Program-made: the position numbers and the translations under genes | In this document: piece by piece, positions 8,317 through 17,600 of the stretch | Layout: each line of letters begins with the position of its first letter | Numbering within the stretch: the stretch's first letter is position 1 | From: Sporisorium sorghi | Taxonomy: Eukaryota; Basidiomycota; Ustilaginomycetes; Ustilaginales; Ustilaginaceae | DNA length: 18,872 nt | Direction: 5' to 3' | Assembly (NCBI GenBank): GCA_023212695.1 | Contig: JALCCG010000365.1 | Span: forward strand, 1 to 18,872 | The notes under the pieces: model-generated | Database searches by the model: none | Told to the model about the DNA's origin: nothing | Seen by the model: only the letters and a program-made list of their open reading frames with translations

Positions 8317-8338
8317 CAACACTCACCGCTGAGTGTTG
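8317..8338. repeat. 22-bp palindrome, site 6
   Basis: Arms CAACACTCAC and CTGAGTGTTG around centre CG. One arm position is mismatched next to the centre. C8316 and G8339 extend the pairing outward. Confidence 0.85.
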
Positions 8339-8407
8339 GGCCTTGTGGAGTGATGTATCTGAGTATGAGATGGAAGTCTGAATCCGCAGGGCGGATCCAA
8401 CAAGAAT

Positions 8408-8751
8408 GACCTACTTTTTGCAATTTCACAGACTGCCCTCCAACCTCTCTGCCAAAGTGGCCATCCGACAAAATCTCTGACATTTTTATTTTTTATTTTA
8501 TTTTTTGGATCATTTTTGCCAGGTCCAGGTGATCATATTTTCTGAGCACTTTAAAGACCCTTTGCCACAATTAAAGCAGCAATCTGGCATTAAAGGCCTG
8601 TAGATATGTATCTGAAGTGTTCCCTCCAGCAAACCAGAGATCTCTAGCTATCCTGAAGGATGAGTTACAAGGGCTGCAAAAGGGACAGGTGAGAGGAAAA
8701 AGGCTTGGATCTGTAATGGAGGGTATTTTGTGAAATTGCAAAAAGTAGGTC
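8408..8751. repeat. inverted repeat pair with 23-bp perfect arms
   Basis: The left arm (8408-8430, GACCTACTTTTTGC...) is the exact reverse complement of the right arm (8729-8751, ...GCAAAAAGTAGGTC). A further CCCTCCA match lies just inside both arms, and weaker similarity lies outside. The arms are coding-like: the plus strand from ATG 8406 reads MTYFLQFHRLPS before a stop at 8478-8480, and the minus strand reads LTYFLQFHKIPS. The roughly 300-bp interior is AT-rich, including a T5AT6AT4AT6 tract at 8483-8506. Confidence 0.75.
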
Positions 8752-8822
8752 AATCTGTGTGAAACGGCTTGCATGAGGGGCACCGAGTGAAAAAACTCTT
8801 CCATGACCTCCTCGTCACTCAT
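8571..8822 (-). pseudogene. possible coding remnant, 83 codons, family unknown
   Basis: I do not recognise this family. The frame reads MSDEEVMEEFFHSVPLMQ, then AVSHRLTYFLQFHKIPS, CPFCSPCNSSFRIARDLW and FAGGNTSDTYLQAF. Its mixed, protein-like composition differs from the Ser/Arg/Pro noise of chance frames nearby, and two CxxC-like spacings (CPFC, CSPC) overlap. The segment AVSHRLTYFLQFHKIPS resembles ADPTRMTYFLQFHRLPS, encoded in the opposite direction at 8391-8441, so both may be fragments of one multicopy gene, perhaps from a mobile element. No complete domain is present. It could also be a chance frame. Confidence 0.25.
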
Positions 8823-9295
8823 CTGGATGGCTCCAGGAACGCAGTCGCTTTGGCGGCCGTTCCTTTTGCTGCGGTCGACGAGCCAGGCTGCCGAGCCAGG
8901 CGGAGATGAACGAGGCTAAGTGCGCATTGCCGTGATCTGACGTTTGCGAGCAAGGGATCGGCTGCGAGGAAAAGGAGAGAAAGAGCGTGTGCATGAAATG
9001 AGACGTTCGTCGCAGCGTCCAAGCGCACTCTCGCTCTCTCTGCTCGGCTGTGCCGGGCCTGCCAAGCTCAAGCTAACCAGATCGCGATGATCGACTTCTA
9101 CTCGAGCTGCAGACTTTGCCTTGGCCGAACGCTCTCCTCGTCATTGTCAGCCGTCTCTACGAGATACAGACAGAGACAAACAGGTCATCATCCTGCAGCG
9201 CAATGGTCTTGGCTTCAATTCCATCCTCGCTTCGTCGCCTCTTGATGGCTGCCGTACATAAGCCGACTTCTCACGCAGACTGACAAAGGGGCGCC

Positions 9296-9330
9296 AAAAA
9301 AAAAAAAACAAAAAACAAAAAACAAAAAAC
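9296..9330. repeat. A13 tract with three CAAAAAA units
   Basis: Thirteen A residues are followed by three tandem 7-bp units CAAAAAA (9309-9329) and a closing C. This is a simple-sequence repeat. Confidence 0.85.
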
Positions 9331-9552
9331 GCGGACCTCGAATTTTCGGAACATCATTCCAGGCCCTTTTTTGTTCGAGGCTATCGGCTCTCTGCGGCTC
9401 AGGCTCAAGCTTGGTGGGAACGTACGGATGCGAAATGGTCCCACCTTTTGCTCTTACCCACAGTCCCACTCTCCCACACACACACACAGCCTTTCAATCG
9501 ATGTCAGGGCTGTGTTGCTGATGGTGGGATTGATGGCGACGGTGGGGGGGTT

Positions 9553-9570
9553 CAAACAAAGCTTTGTTTG
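9553..9570. repeat. 18-bp perfect palindrome
   Basis: CAAACAAAG followed directly by its reverse complement CTTTGTTTG, centred on a HindIII-type AAGCTT. It has no spacer and no relation in sequence to the 22-bp palindromes upstream. Confidence 0.85.
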
Positions 9571-9696
9571 CGCATCATCAGTTCAGTGCAAGCGAGAGAG
9601 TGTGTGAGAGAGAGAAAGTCAAGATGACCTCAGGTGATGCAAGAGGCTCAGTGTCACTCTCGCCAAAAGAAATTGAGAAAATAAAAATTTAGCTCG

Positions 9697-9697
<1 letters not shown>

Positions 9698-9748
<51 letters not shown>
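9698..9748. repeat. poly(T) tract (51 T)
   Basis: An uninterrupted run of 51 T residues in the intergenic stretch about 750 bp before the membrane-protein gene. Tract length is likely to vary between isolates and to be uncertain in sequencing. Confidence 0.9.
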
Positions 9749-9749
<1 letters not shown>

Positions 9750-10501
9750 TTCATTCCCTCCCTCTGTGCGCGTGCGTGGCCTGGTCTGGCGGCGTCGTCC
9801 ATCTCCCAGAGTTCGCATGCCTTTGTGAGTGAGCCTGTCAACGCGCAAAAAGCGCACAGGACCCTTTCAGAATCCTTTTCTGTCAAGCACCTCGGCAGCT
9901 CCGCGGTCAGCTGTTCCCGAGACGGGCCCCACTGCGAAACAGGGACTTGACTCGACTCTGCCGCCTGCTGCTGACTGAACTTGTCATGGTCCAAGTGTCA
10001 AAAAATCGGTTGTGATTGTCACAGAGTGAGTGAATGTGAGAGTCGCTTATCCGCCTTTGCTTTTCTTTTGGCACACACGGCAAAGCAGCCCAGCCCACAT
10101 CAACGCTTTCTCAATCCTGCCGTTGCGTCTGTCCCTTTGCCTTTCCCTTTGACGCTGCTTCGGCTGCTCTTGCAAATTGTCTGATTGTGACGTCTCTCTT
10201 TCTCTCCCTTTCACTCTCTGCTCGTCATTGTCTGCTTCCCTCCCGCTTCCAACCGACTGTACTCTTCAACGCACGACCACCATCATCATCAGCACCACAC
10301 TCATTACCATCATCATCACCATCTCGACAAGAAGCACCGCTCTCGAACTACACTCGCATCAGCTTGCTCTGCTCACTACCAACGACCAGACACACCAACT
10401 TTGCGATCATTCATTCGATAGATATACAGCCAGCCATGTTCTGAACGCATCTATATCAACCCACCACTCTCCACGTCATCACGCTGGATCACGTCGAAAC
10501 C

Positions 10502-12727
10502 ATGAGCCAGTCCGAAGTGGCTCAAAACGAGGCCGGGCCCTCGTCCGCTCCATCGCGCTACGTCTCGGGCGTCCGACGTTGCAAGACGGTCAGCGAAGCT
10601 ACCCCGACCTGCTCGCGTATTCAACAACACCACTCCACCGCTTCCAACATCTCCACCACGTCCATGCTTCATCAGCTTGCCCTTCCCATACAACTCGACA
10701 GAGAGGCATCCGAAAGCTCCGACGCCCTCTCCCAACTCCGCGATGGTCCCGTCAGCCCTTCCAAGCGCGGCGAGACGCTTCGTGCCTACTCTCGACAGCG
10801 CCGCGTGTTCTCCGGCAACGAAGATCGCGCAGCACCCGCCAGCCCCGAGCAGCGCACCCGCACTCTATCGCCAACGGGCCTGGCTTCGCCCTCGATGCGC
10901 CGGCCGCATCCTTCGCGAAGCTACTTCCACGCAGCTGGCTTTTCGGATGCTGCAGGCTCTGCTGGTCCGCCTTTCCCACGTAGCCCTGCCGATTACGACG
11001 CTGCCGACCGCGACGCTACGCACCCAAACCACCTTTTCGGCTTGTTCGGTGATGAGATGTCTTCGTCCATGTCGAGCACACCGAGCCTCACCAGCCCAAC
11101 TTCGACCCTGTCGCGCTCCACCTCACTTCGCTCGGCAGCTTCCGAGCGCAGCGCTATGATGGGCGGAAGTCGCTATCTCTCACTCAACGGCTCGAGCGAT
11201 CTCTCCACTGCCATGGAACACCTCCAATCAGACTACACCGTCTCCACGTGGACACGACGGGCCCGAAGGTGGTCCAATTCCATGTCACGCAGGATGAGCA
11301 TCAGCGCTCTCAACCAGACCATCCACTCCACCACAGCGCCTTATCTCAAGGCCGGCCTCCAGGAGCTGCGCTCCATCTTTGACGTCGACACTCTTGGTGT
11401 TGCCGTGGATGACCAGGAGGATGCTGATCTCGAAGGCGCTTCACCGCTCGATCAACGCACGTATCAGATCGACCAGCAAGCTCCTTCCCTGCTACTCGGC
11501 GAAGCGGGTGCTCTCTCGGACCCTGCCGTGTTCGAAAGCCCTGAAACCATGTCGCCCATTTTGTCTCGACAGAGCAGCTCCAAGGACCGCGAGCTTCCCG
11601 TTCAAGCCGCGCCAAGCCGACCCAGTCTCAACTTTACCAGCCAAGTTTACGAGCCTCCCGCAACGCATCACCGCGGTCAGTCATGGCGCAAGCATCGCAG
11701 TCTCTCGGTCTCGAACTTCCCCAGCCCTGCTCTGCTGGCGTCGACTACCAGCAACCACAAGAACGAAACGTTCTGCAGCGCACGCAGTAGCTCGTCGAGG
11801 TCATCCACATTCTACTCGACGCGCGAGATGACGGCACGGTCGCAGTTGGTGCGCACACCTTTGGTCGCAGTCGCCCTGGCAGCACTCAGCGTTGTCATCG
11901 TTGGTGTTTGCGCACTCGAGACCTCGATGCACCCGGACGCCGCTTCGCTTCCTCTGACCACGTTCATGCTGGCGCAATCGGTGTTTTCTCTCGTCGGCGT
12001 CTTAGGACTGGCACTGCAGAGGCGCTGGGTAATTGACCTTGCTTCGCGCCTCATCCGCGCTCACGTGCTTGGGCAGGTGCTCATTGCGCTAGCTGCGCTT
12101 CGCAGTCTGAGCCGCACCGCCTTCTACCGTCACACTCGCGAGCGACAGAGCTTCATTGGAACAGCCGCTGTAGGCGTGCTGACATCGCCTCGCTTCCTCG
12201 CTGCGGCTGATACGGTGGCCGATCGGCACGCCTCGGCGGTAGGCTCGTTGCGGGACCAGCTGACGTACGTTTGCGTCTTTGTGGTGCAGGCCGCGCTTCC
12301 ACTGGCGTTGGCGCTGTGGGCTCAGTACGCCGTCGCGTCGGCACTCAGCCGTGCTACACGCTCGCTGCCGGGCGCGAGTCAGCAGCACAGCAAGCGCGAG
12401 CAGCAATCTGCGCAACAGCGAAGCCCGCCCGTCGTCAAGGTGGCCAGTGCAGACGCCGCTGCGGATGGGTGTCCAAACGAACGCATGCGGTTCAACAGCG
12501 AGAACCCGAGCATGAGCAAGAGCTCGTCACTCACGGCACTTGGTGGTGGCACAGCTCAGCGCAGCGAAGGCTGGCTCGGGTTCGTGATCGCGCGCCTCGA
12601 TGTCAAGGAGAACGTCACGGTCGCACCCAAGTTTGAGCTGGACGCTAGCGAGCTCAGCAGTCGGCTCGAGCATCTGGCACGTGCCGAGACACCTACCCAG
12701 CGTAGCGTCGACAACGCATCGACTTGA
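10502..12727 (+). CDS. Ser-rich multi-pass membrane protein, function unknown
   Basis: A 741-residue uninterrupted frame whose family I do not recognise. Residues 1-450 are Ser/Arg/Pro-rich, with many SxS and RxxS-like sites and runs such as SSSMSSTPSLTSPTSTLSRS, so this part is probably disordered and cytoplasmic. Hydrophobic segments lie at about 454-472 (LVAVALAALSVVIVGVCAL), 484-505 (PLTTFMLAQSVFSLVGVLG), weakly 517-533, and 588-610 (TYVCVFVVQAALPLALALW), giving three or four membrane passes. A hydrophilic Ser/Gln-rich tail follows, ending near LSSRLEHLARAETPTQ. No signal peptide is visible. The ATG context (GAAACCATGAGC) is good, and a long pyrimidine-rich leader precedes it. It ends about 155 bp from the convergent amidase gene. 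The N-terminal half resembles that of many lineage-specific smut proteins. It could be an organelle or plasma-membrane protein; I assign no role. Confidence 0.8.
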   Translation: MSQSEVAQNEAGPSSAPSRYVSGVRRCKTVSEATPTCSRIQQHHSTASNISTTSMLHQLALPIQLDREASESSDALSQLRDGPVSPSKRGETLRAYSRQRRVFSGNEDRAAPASPEQRTRTLSPTGLASPSMRRPHPSRSYFHAAGFSDAAGSAGPPFPRSPADYDAADRDATHPNHLFGLFGDEMSSSMSSTPSLTSPTSTLSRSTSLRSAASERSAMMGGSRYLSLNGSSDLSTAMEHLQSDYTVSTWTRRARRWSNSMSRRMSISALNQTIHSTTAPYLKAGLQELRSIFDVDTLGVAVDDQEDADLEGASPLDQRTYQIDQQAPSLLLGEAGALSDPAVFESPETMSPILSRQSSSKDRELPVQAAPSRPSLNFTSQVYEPPATHHRGQSWRKHRSLSVSNFPSPALLASTTSNHKNETFCSARSSSSRSSTFYSTREMTARSQLVRTPLVAVALAALSVVIVGVCALETSMHPDAASLPLTTFMLAQSVFSLVGVLGLALQRRWVIDLASRLIRAHVLGQVLIALAALRSLSRTAFYRHTRERQSFIGTAAVGVLTSPRFLAAADTVADRHASAVGSLRDQLTYVCVFVVQAALPLALALWAQYAVASALSRATRSLPGASQQHSKREQQSAQQRSPPVVKVASADAAADGCPNERMRFNSENPSMSKSSSLTALGGGTAQRSEGWLGFVIARLDVKENVTVAPKFELDASELSSRLEHLARAETPTQRSVDNAST

Positions 12728-12881
12728 AGAATCCTGGTGATTCCAATGCTTCTCATCTTTCTCCTGGCTCTGTTCGCCTTCATGTCCATTCTTTTTTATT
12801 TTTATTTTTATTTTTTGGTTCGCTTTACAATGTATTTCTATCCACCAGCATGCGTCTCGAATCCATTCAATTGCCATAGTG
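12728..12881. other. convergent 3' intergenic region
   Basis: A 154-bp gap between convergent stops. It contains an AT-rich T6AT5AT5AT6 tract (12792-12816), ending TTTTATTTTTTGG much like the tract at 8483-8508. It probably carries 3'-end signals for one or both genes. Confidence 0.4.
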
Positions 12882-13751
12882 CTAGAGTTGTGGGAAGATG
12901 TCGTCTCTTCTTTGCTGCCACAGCGGCATCTCCTTGCGTGTGTTTTCGAGCGAGTCGAGGTCGATGTCGGCTAGGCAAAAAGTTGGCTTATATGGTTGGA
13001 TGTCGGGGCATTGGGCGAGGATGGAGCCCCAGGGGTCGATGATCATAGCGTGACCCCAGGAGATGCGCTTTGTGCCGTCGTGGGCGCCGACTTGGGCGGG
13101 GGCGAGGACGTAAGACTGAGTTTCGATGGCGCGTGCGCGCAGCAGAACTTCCCAGTGAGCGGCGCCTGTCCTCACCGTGAACGCCGAGGGGTACGTTAGC
13201 AACTGAGCGCCTTGGCGGCGGAGGGAGAGGGCGGGTTCGGGGAAGCGGAGGTCGTAGCACGTCAGCAGCCCGACGTTGCCGAGCGGCGTCGGGCGGGGTG
13301 GAAGCAGCCGGTCGCCGCGCAGGGTGGAGTCGCTCTCGAGGATCTTCAGCCCGCCTTTGATGTCGACGTCGAACAGGTGGAGTTTGCGGTAGCGGTCGAG
13401 GATGTCGCCGTGTGCGTCGATGAGAAGCTGCGTGTTGTAGCAGCGCAGGCGGCCGTTGTGGGATGTGTCAGCGTCGTCCTGCTGCGCGGAGGGGGGCTCG
13501 TGGATCCCGATGGAGACCCAGACGCTCGCCTCCCGCGCAGCTGTCTGGATGCCGTGTACGAAGCTGGCGTTGTCGGCGGAGCGCGTGAGAGCGCCAACGT
13601 TGGCGGTGGGCGCGATGAAGTCCGTCGCTTCGGGCAGGAAGATGGCTTTGGCACCGGCGCGAGCGGCGGCGCGGATGAGCGAGACCGACTGCGCGAGGTT
13701 GTCGGCAATCACGCCTGTGGATTTGAGTTGCGCTACGGCTGCCAACACCAT
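12882..13751 (-). CDS. Nit1-like amidase (nitrilase superfamily), probable deaminated-glutathione amidase
   Basis: A 289-residue single-exon protein of normal family length. The catalytic triad is visible: Glu41 in FLPEATDF, Lys123 in YRKLHLFDVD and Cys165 in LLTCYDLRFPE. PSAFTVRTGAAHWEVLLRAR and AIETQSYVLAPAQ, with a SWGHAMIIDPWG segment, match the Nit1 clade (human NIT1, yeast Nit2) more closely than omega-amidase NIT2. That clade hydrolyses deaminated glutathione, a side product of transaminases, to oxoglutarate and CysGly, in cytosol and mitochondria. The substrate is inferred from this similarity. No separate FHIT domain is fused, unlike NitFhit of flies and worms. The start MVLAAVAQLKSTG begins right at the first family strand, so no targeting peptide is evident. 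It is transcribed away from the 5-phosphatase gene. Confidence 0.9.
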   Translation of the reverse strand: MVLAAVAQLKSTGVIADNLAQSVSLIRAAARAGAKAIFLPEATDFIAPTANVGALTRSADNASFVHGIQTAAREASVWVSIGIHEPPSAQQDDADTSHNGRLRCYNTQLLIDAHGDILDRYRKLHLFDVDIKGGLKILESDSTLRGDRLLPPRPTPLGNVGLLTCYDLRFPEPALSLRRQGAQLLTYPSAFTVRTGAAHWEVLLRARAIETQSYVLAPAQVGAHDGTKRISWGHAMIIDPWGSILAQCPDIQPYKPTFCLADIDLDSLENTRKEMPLWQQRRDDIFPQL

Positions 13752-14422
13752 CGTTGCTCGAGTCGAGAGGTGCCAGAGTGGTGAGGTTAGGTCAAGATTG
13801 ACGTGTTCGGATGGTGCGACAGGGTTGCGTGGGAACAGAACAGCAACGCACGGCCGCGGCTCCCCGAGATTTTCGCACTTGGTGTGGAGGTTTTACCGGC
13901 GTGTTAAACGACGCTTCGGATCACTTCCGGCTCCTCTGCGCACAGTCACTTGATCGTAGAGAAGGGCTCTTCGGATCCAGCAAGCCGATATGTGTCTTGC
14001 TCGGGGCTACCGATGCCAAGCACAGCCTCTTTCCGAACGTCGATGCCATTGAGTGGGTTTGCACGTTCGAGCGGCTGAGTCGAGTCCAACGCTGGTCATC
14101 ATTGGCAACCGATTGCTACTTCATCCAGCACATCGAAGCTGCTCGTTCTTCGCGCTTGATGCTCCACTGTGAAGACAAGCATCGATCAACATTGCGGATC
14201 GGAGCAACCAAGTCGTCGCTGTAATCGTTTTGACGTGTGCCATCTCGTTCAGCTGAATCGTGCATGCGTGCCGAACACGGACATCGTCGTCGGCGATTTT
14301 TCTTTTCTGCGGGCTGATGCGCTTGCACCGCCGCACTGACGGAAGTGATGGCCGAAGTGACAGTTTTGCTATTTTTGATGTCATTCGTGTTGGATTTCAT
14401 CAAATGGCCTCTTCCAAGACTT

Positions 14423-14454
<32 letters not shown>

Positions 14455-14654
14455 AGCATCGTCAACCGCAACTACTTGTTCGCTGCCGATACGGGTCGCA
14501 GCGCAGCTTCGTGACAGCTCAGTTCAGATGGCAATGGCATACGCACACCATCTCATCTTGGCAGATCCACGTTGAGCTCCTGTCCTCACCTGCACCATAC
14601 CAGGCAGGGCCATCTAGCTCAAGGCGGCAAAGCTCAGCATAGTCCTTTAGCAGC
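13752..14654. promoter_or_regulatory. divergent intergenic region between the amidase and 5-phosphatase genes
   Basis: A 903-bp gap shared by two divergent genes. No TATA box or tRNA is apparent, and the small frames (the longest at 13811-14224) show no recognisable protein. The clearest structure is a compound microsatellite of CAT and CAG triplets at 14424-14456. It presumably holds both promoters and leaders. Confidence 0.4.
14424..14456. repeat. compound microsatellite (CAT)6(CAG)5
   Basis: Six CAT units (14424-14441) pass directly into five CAG units (14442-14456), about 200 bp upstream of the 5-phosphatase ATG. It probably lies in the promoter or leader, so length changes could occur without affecting protein. 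Confidence 0.85.
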
Positions 14655-17600
14655 ATGGCGGATCAGGCAGGGGGCCAAGAGCCAGACGAGTTTGGCGCTC
14701 TGCCTGGTGCTGTCTCTGATCTGCGTTCGAGGTTCGAGCAGCTCTCCAAGTCCGAAAACAGCCGTCCAGCCTATGCACATCGAACCAGCTCCTCCACCAC
14801 CGCCACCCGTCAAAAGGATCTCAATGCTACACATACCTTTGGTCAGGCGGAGAAGAAGCTGATCATCGGTCAATTCGCGCCGCAAAAGCCAAAGAAGTCT
14901 TCGTCCATCGCTTCTGTCTCGCCTCCCAGTCTGGCCGACGACGCTTCCACCTCGGCCTCGGCTTCCAACGCAACAACCACAAGCTTGTCGAAACAGCTGC
15001 AGCCCGCACCAACAACGACAATCAATGCAGCCGATCTAGCGGTCCTCACTGCACCATCTAGCGCCAACTCTTCGACTTCCGAGCTTGTCAAGGTTGTCAC
15101 CAAAGACAAGCACGCATCCCATCCACGCCAGGCCTCGGGCTCCGCAAAGTCACTCACCATCCCCACGTCCAAGTTTGGCGAGCCCAGTCCATCCCTCCTG
15201 ACGCCCAAATCCTACAATGCTCGCGAGGTTGCTGCCAGCCTTCCCGGGTCTTCCACCACATCTGCCGCCGCATCGGCCACCCCGTCAGCCACCGTGTCGG
15301 CTTCCGCATCCGATACAGAAGGCCCAGCCAAGGCCAAGATACCCCCTCCTCGTCCACCTAAACCCACCTCGCACGCGCACGGCATTCAGATCTTGGATGA
15401 CGCCGACCTCGAACGACTCTCGGCAGGCTCGTCGGCACGCGTCTTGTCCCTCGCCAGCATGTTCGGCCATCACTCGCTCCAACAAAAGGCTAGCAGCAAC
15501 AACGGCAAAGGCGCCAATCTCAAGCCGACTCCAAATCGCATCGCCACAGGCGGCAACCACTTTCTCAGGTATTCTCGCTCCAACGAGCAGCTCTCCCCAT
15601 CAGCTGACACCGGATCTGAGCCACCCAATCCGTTCAAAATGACTCCGCCCGCGGTTCCGCCGCGGCCTCTCAAGACGGACAGCTCCTCCGAGAGCTTGTC
15701 CAGGCTGCCAGGCTCGATTGCCTCCGTCGTCCTAGATTCAGATGCTGGCTCAGCTCCCGCCATCCCTGCCGGACAAATAGACACGTCTTTCATCTCTCTG
15801 TCGCCTCCAGACGCCTCATTGACCCTGCCGCCCCCACTTCCTTCGAGAGGGGCTGACTCACTAGGCGTGGAGGCACCATTGCGAAGAAGGCTCAGCGCCT
15901 CAAAGAGCACCGGATATCTGCCGCTCATCGGTAGTGTTTGTTCAGAAGCCGAATCAGAGACGCCGCCACTGCCAGCACTGCCAGCGCGCAAACCGGCAGG
16001 CGGCGACGCCGGTGCAGCTCAGAACGGCTCATCCATCATGCCCCCGCCTCAACGCAGCACACCTTCGGCAACGCCCGCAGCTGCTGTCCACCGCTCTCAG
16101 ACGGTCATCGCACGATCATCGCCGATCCCGGTGTCTAACAAGGCTACCAGGCATCCGCATCACGCAAACAGTCTCCCTCCCAACGAAATGGACGCAGCCT
16201 CGACACGACTTCCGCCGCCGGTCCGAGATGCAAACGTCACACCCTCTGGCTCGATAGGCCACCGCTTCGGTTCCAGGTTCAGTTCCAGGTCAAATCGCCC
16301 AGGCTCGGACAGCTCGGAAGGAGAAGATGACGCGGAGCTTGCTTCGTCCCTCTCGCCCTCTTCCTCCTTCAAGGCTCCCAGCGGGCTTCGCAGGATGCAT
16401 GCCACCGCCGACATGACAGCCACCGGACTGCCCGACACCTCGCACGCCAATCGTCGCGCACCCAAATTCAACCCAGACTGCTGCACCTGTGCCAAACAGG
16501 CCTTCCAGTGCTTTGCCGTGTGCGGACACACCGTCGTCACGGGCAGCGGCGACAAGGTCAAGGTGTATCGCGTCGGAGAGTCAGCCAGCGGTGTTGGGGA
16601 GAAGCTGTGTACGGTCGGCGAGCATCTGTCCAAGGAAGTCAAGCTGACGGCACTCGAATTCCGGCCGCCCAACCACGGTCAGCCGCCGGTGCCGGCTATC
16701 GGCAGGCGATCGCATGCAGAGACAGCCGACGAGGGCAGGTACCTGTGGTGCGGCACCAAGGACGGCCACATATGGGAGCTTGACATTGCTGAGGCGCAGG
16801 TGGTCTACTCACGACAGAACATCCACTCGGAGCCCATCCTGCTGCTCAAGAGGGTCGGAGATCGGATGGTCGCGCTGGACGAAGGCGGCAAGATCTCTCT
16901 CTGGCTTCCGAGTGCGGATCCGGATCCGGCTCTGGCAGGGCTGCGCCTGTCGAACCAGCCCATCACGCAGCGCATTGCCATGGAAAAGGGCTCGTATCCT
17001 TGTGTGGTAGGCCAGCAACTCTGGGTAGCAAGTGGCCCATCAGCACAGAGGAACGCCAAAGACTACGCCGGATGCAAAGGCCCACGCATTCGCATCTACA
17101 ACCCTTTCGCAGACGACAAGCCTTTCAACGCGCTTTCCAAGGCCGTCAGCATTCCCCCCGACATGGCCGAGGGTGTGGGCGTTGTCACGAGCGGTGCAGT
17201 CATCCCGTCACGCCCGAACTTTGTCTATTTTGGACACGATTCGGGGCATATCTCGATTTGGTCGCGCCAGACGTACGAATGCGTCGGCGTGCGCAGGCTC
17301 GGTCCGCACGGTCTCACCGCTGTCGCGGGCGTCGTCAAGTATCTGTGGGTGGCGACGCGCGCGGGTACCATCTCGGTGTTCGATACCGAGACTGCACCCT
17401 GGCGCGCGCTCAAGGTATGGACAGCACACAAGGAGCCCATCACGGCAATCAAGGTCGACGAGCACGGCATCGAGAAGGCCGGGCGACTGCAGGTGGCATC
17501 TGGCGGTCTGGACGCGGCGGTGCACCTGTGGGATGGTACATTGTCGTACGACTGGATCGAAGCCGAAAAGAGTTCGCGCGAGGCAGAGTACTGCACGTAT

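Larger units (their letters stand above)
7477..8338. promoter_or_regulatory. palindrome cluster with CCAAT boxes, unknown role
   Basis: Six related 22-bp palindromes start at 7477, 7673, 7887, 7928, 8183 and 8317, with irregular spacing. Between 8000 and 8313 there are five CCAAT cores, four as ATTGG (8001, 8125, 8133, 8309) and one as CCAAT (8220). GATTGGTTC occurs twice (8000-8008, 8308-8316). A TATATA lies at 7782-7787. No coding sequence is convincing. This could be a regulatory array for a dimeric DNA-binding protein, or a set of hairpin-ended element relics. The sequence alone does not decide. Confidence 0.4.
8823..10501. other. long non-coding stretch and probable leader of the membrane-protein gene
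   Basis: I see no supported gene in this 1.7 kb. It holds the A-rich repeat at 9296-9330, a CA run near 9476-9488, an 18-bp palindrome at 9553-9570 and the 51-T tract at 9698-9748. From about 10130 to 10260 it becomes pyrimidine-rich (CTTTGCCTTTCCCTTTG and TCTCTCTTTCTCTCCC), as is common in fungal promoters and leaders. CATCATCATC and ACCATCATCATC repeats follow before the ATG at 10502. This part is probably the promoter and 5' UTR of the downstream gene. Confidence 0.4.

Noticed and set aside
7477..8338. CRISPR array
   Set aside because: The repeats are palindromes with irregular spacing of 19 to 233 bp between them and occur in both orientations; the host is a eukaryote.
10177..10983. Plus-strand 268-codon frame upstream of and overlapping the membrane-protein gene
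   Set aside because: It starts in the pyrimidine-rich leader and continues as an out-of-frame shadow of the 741-codon gene.
12792..12816. Shared origin with the similar T-rich tract at 8483-8508
   Set aside because: Both are simple TTTTTA-like sequence; the likeness does not extend into the flanks.
13811..14224. 137-codon plus-strand frame in the divergent gap
   Set aside because: No domain, no sequence character distinguishing it from chance, and it lies where two promoters are expected.
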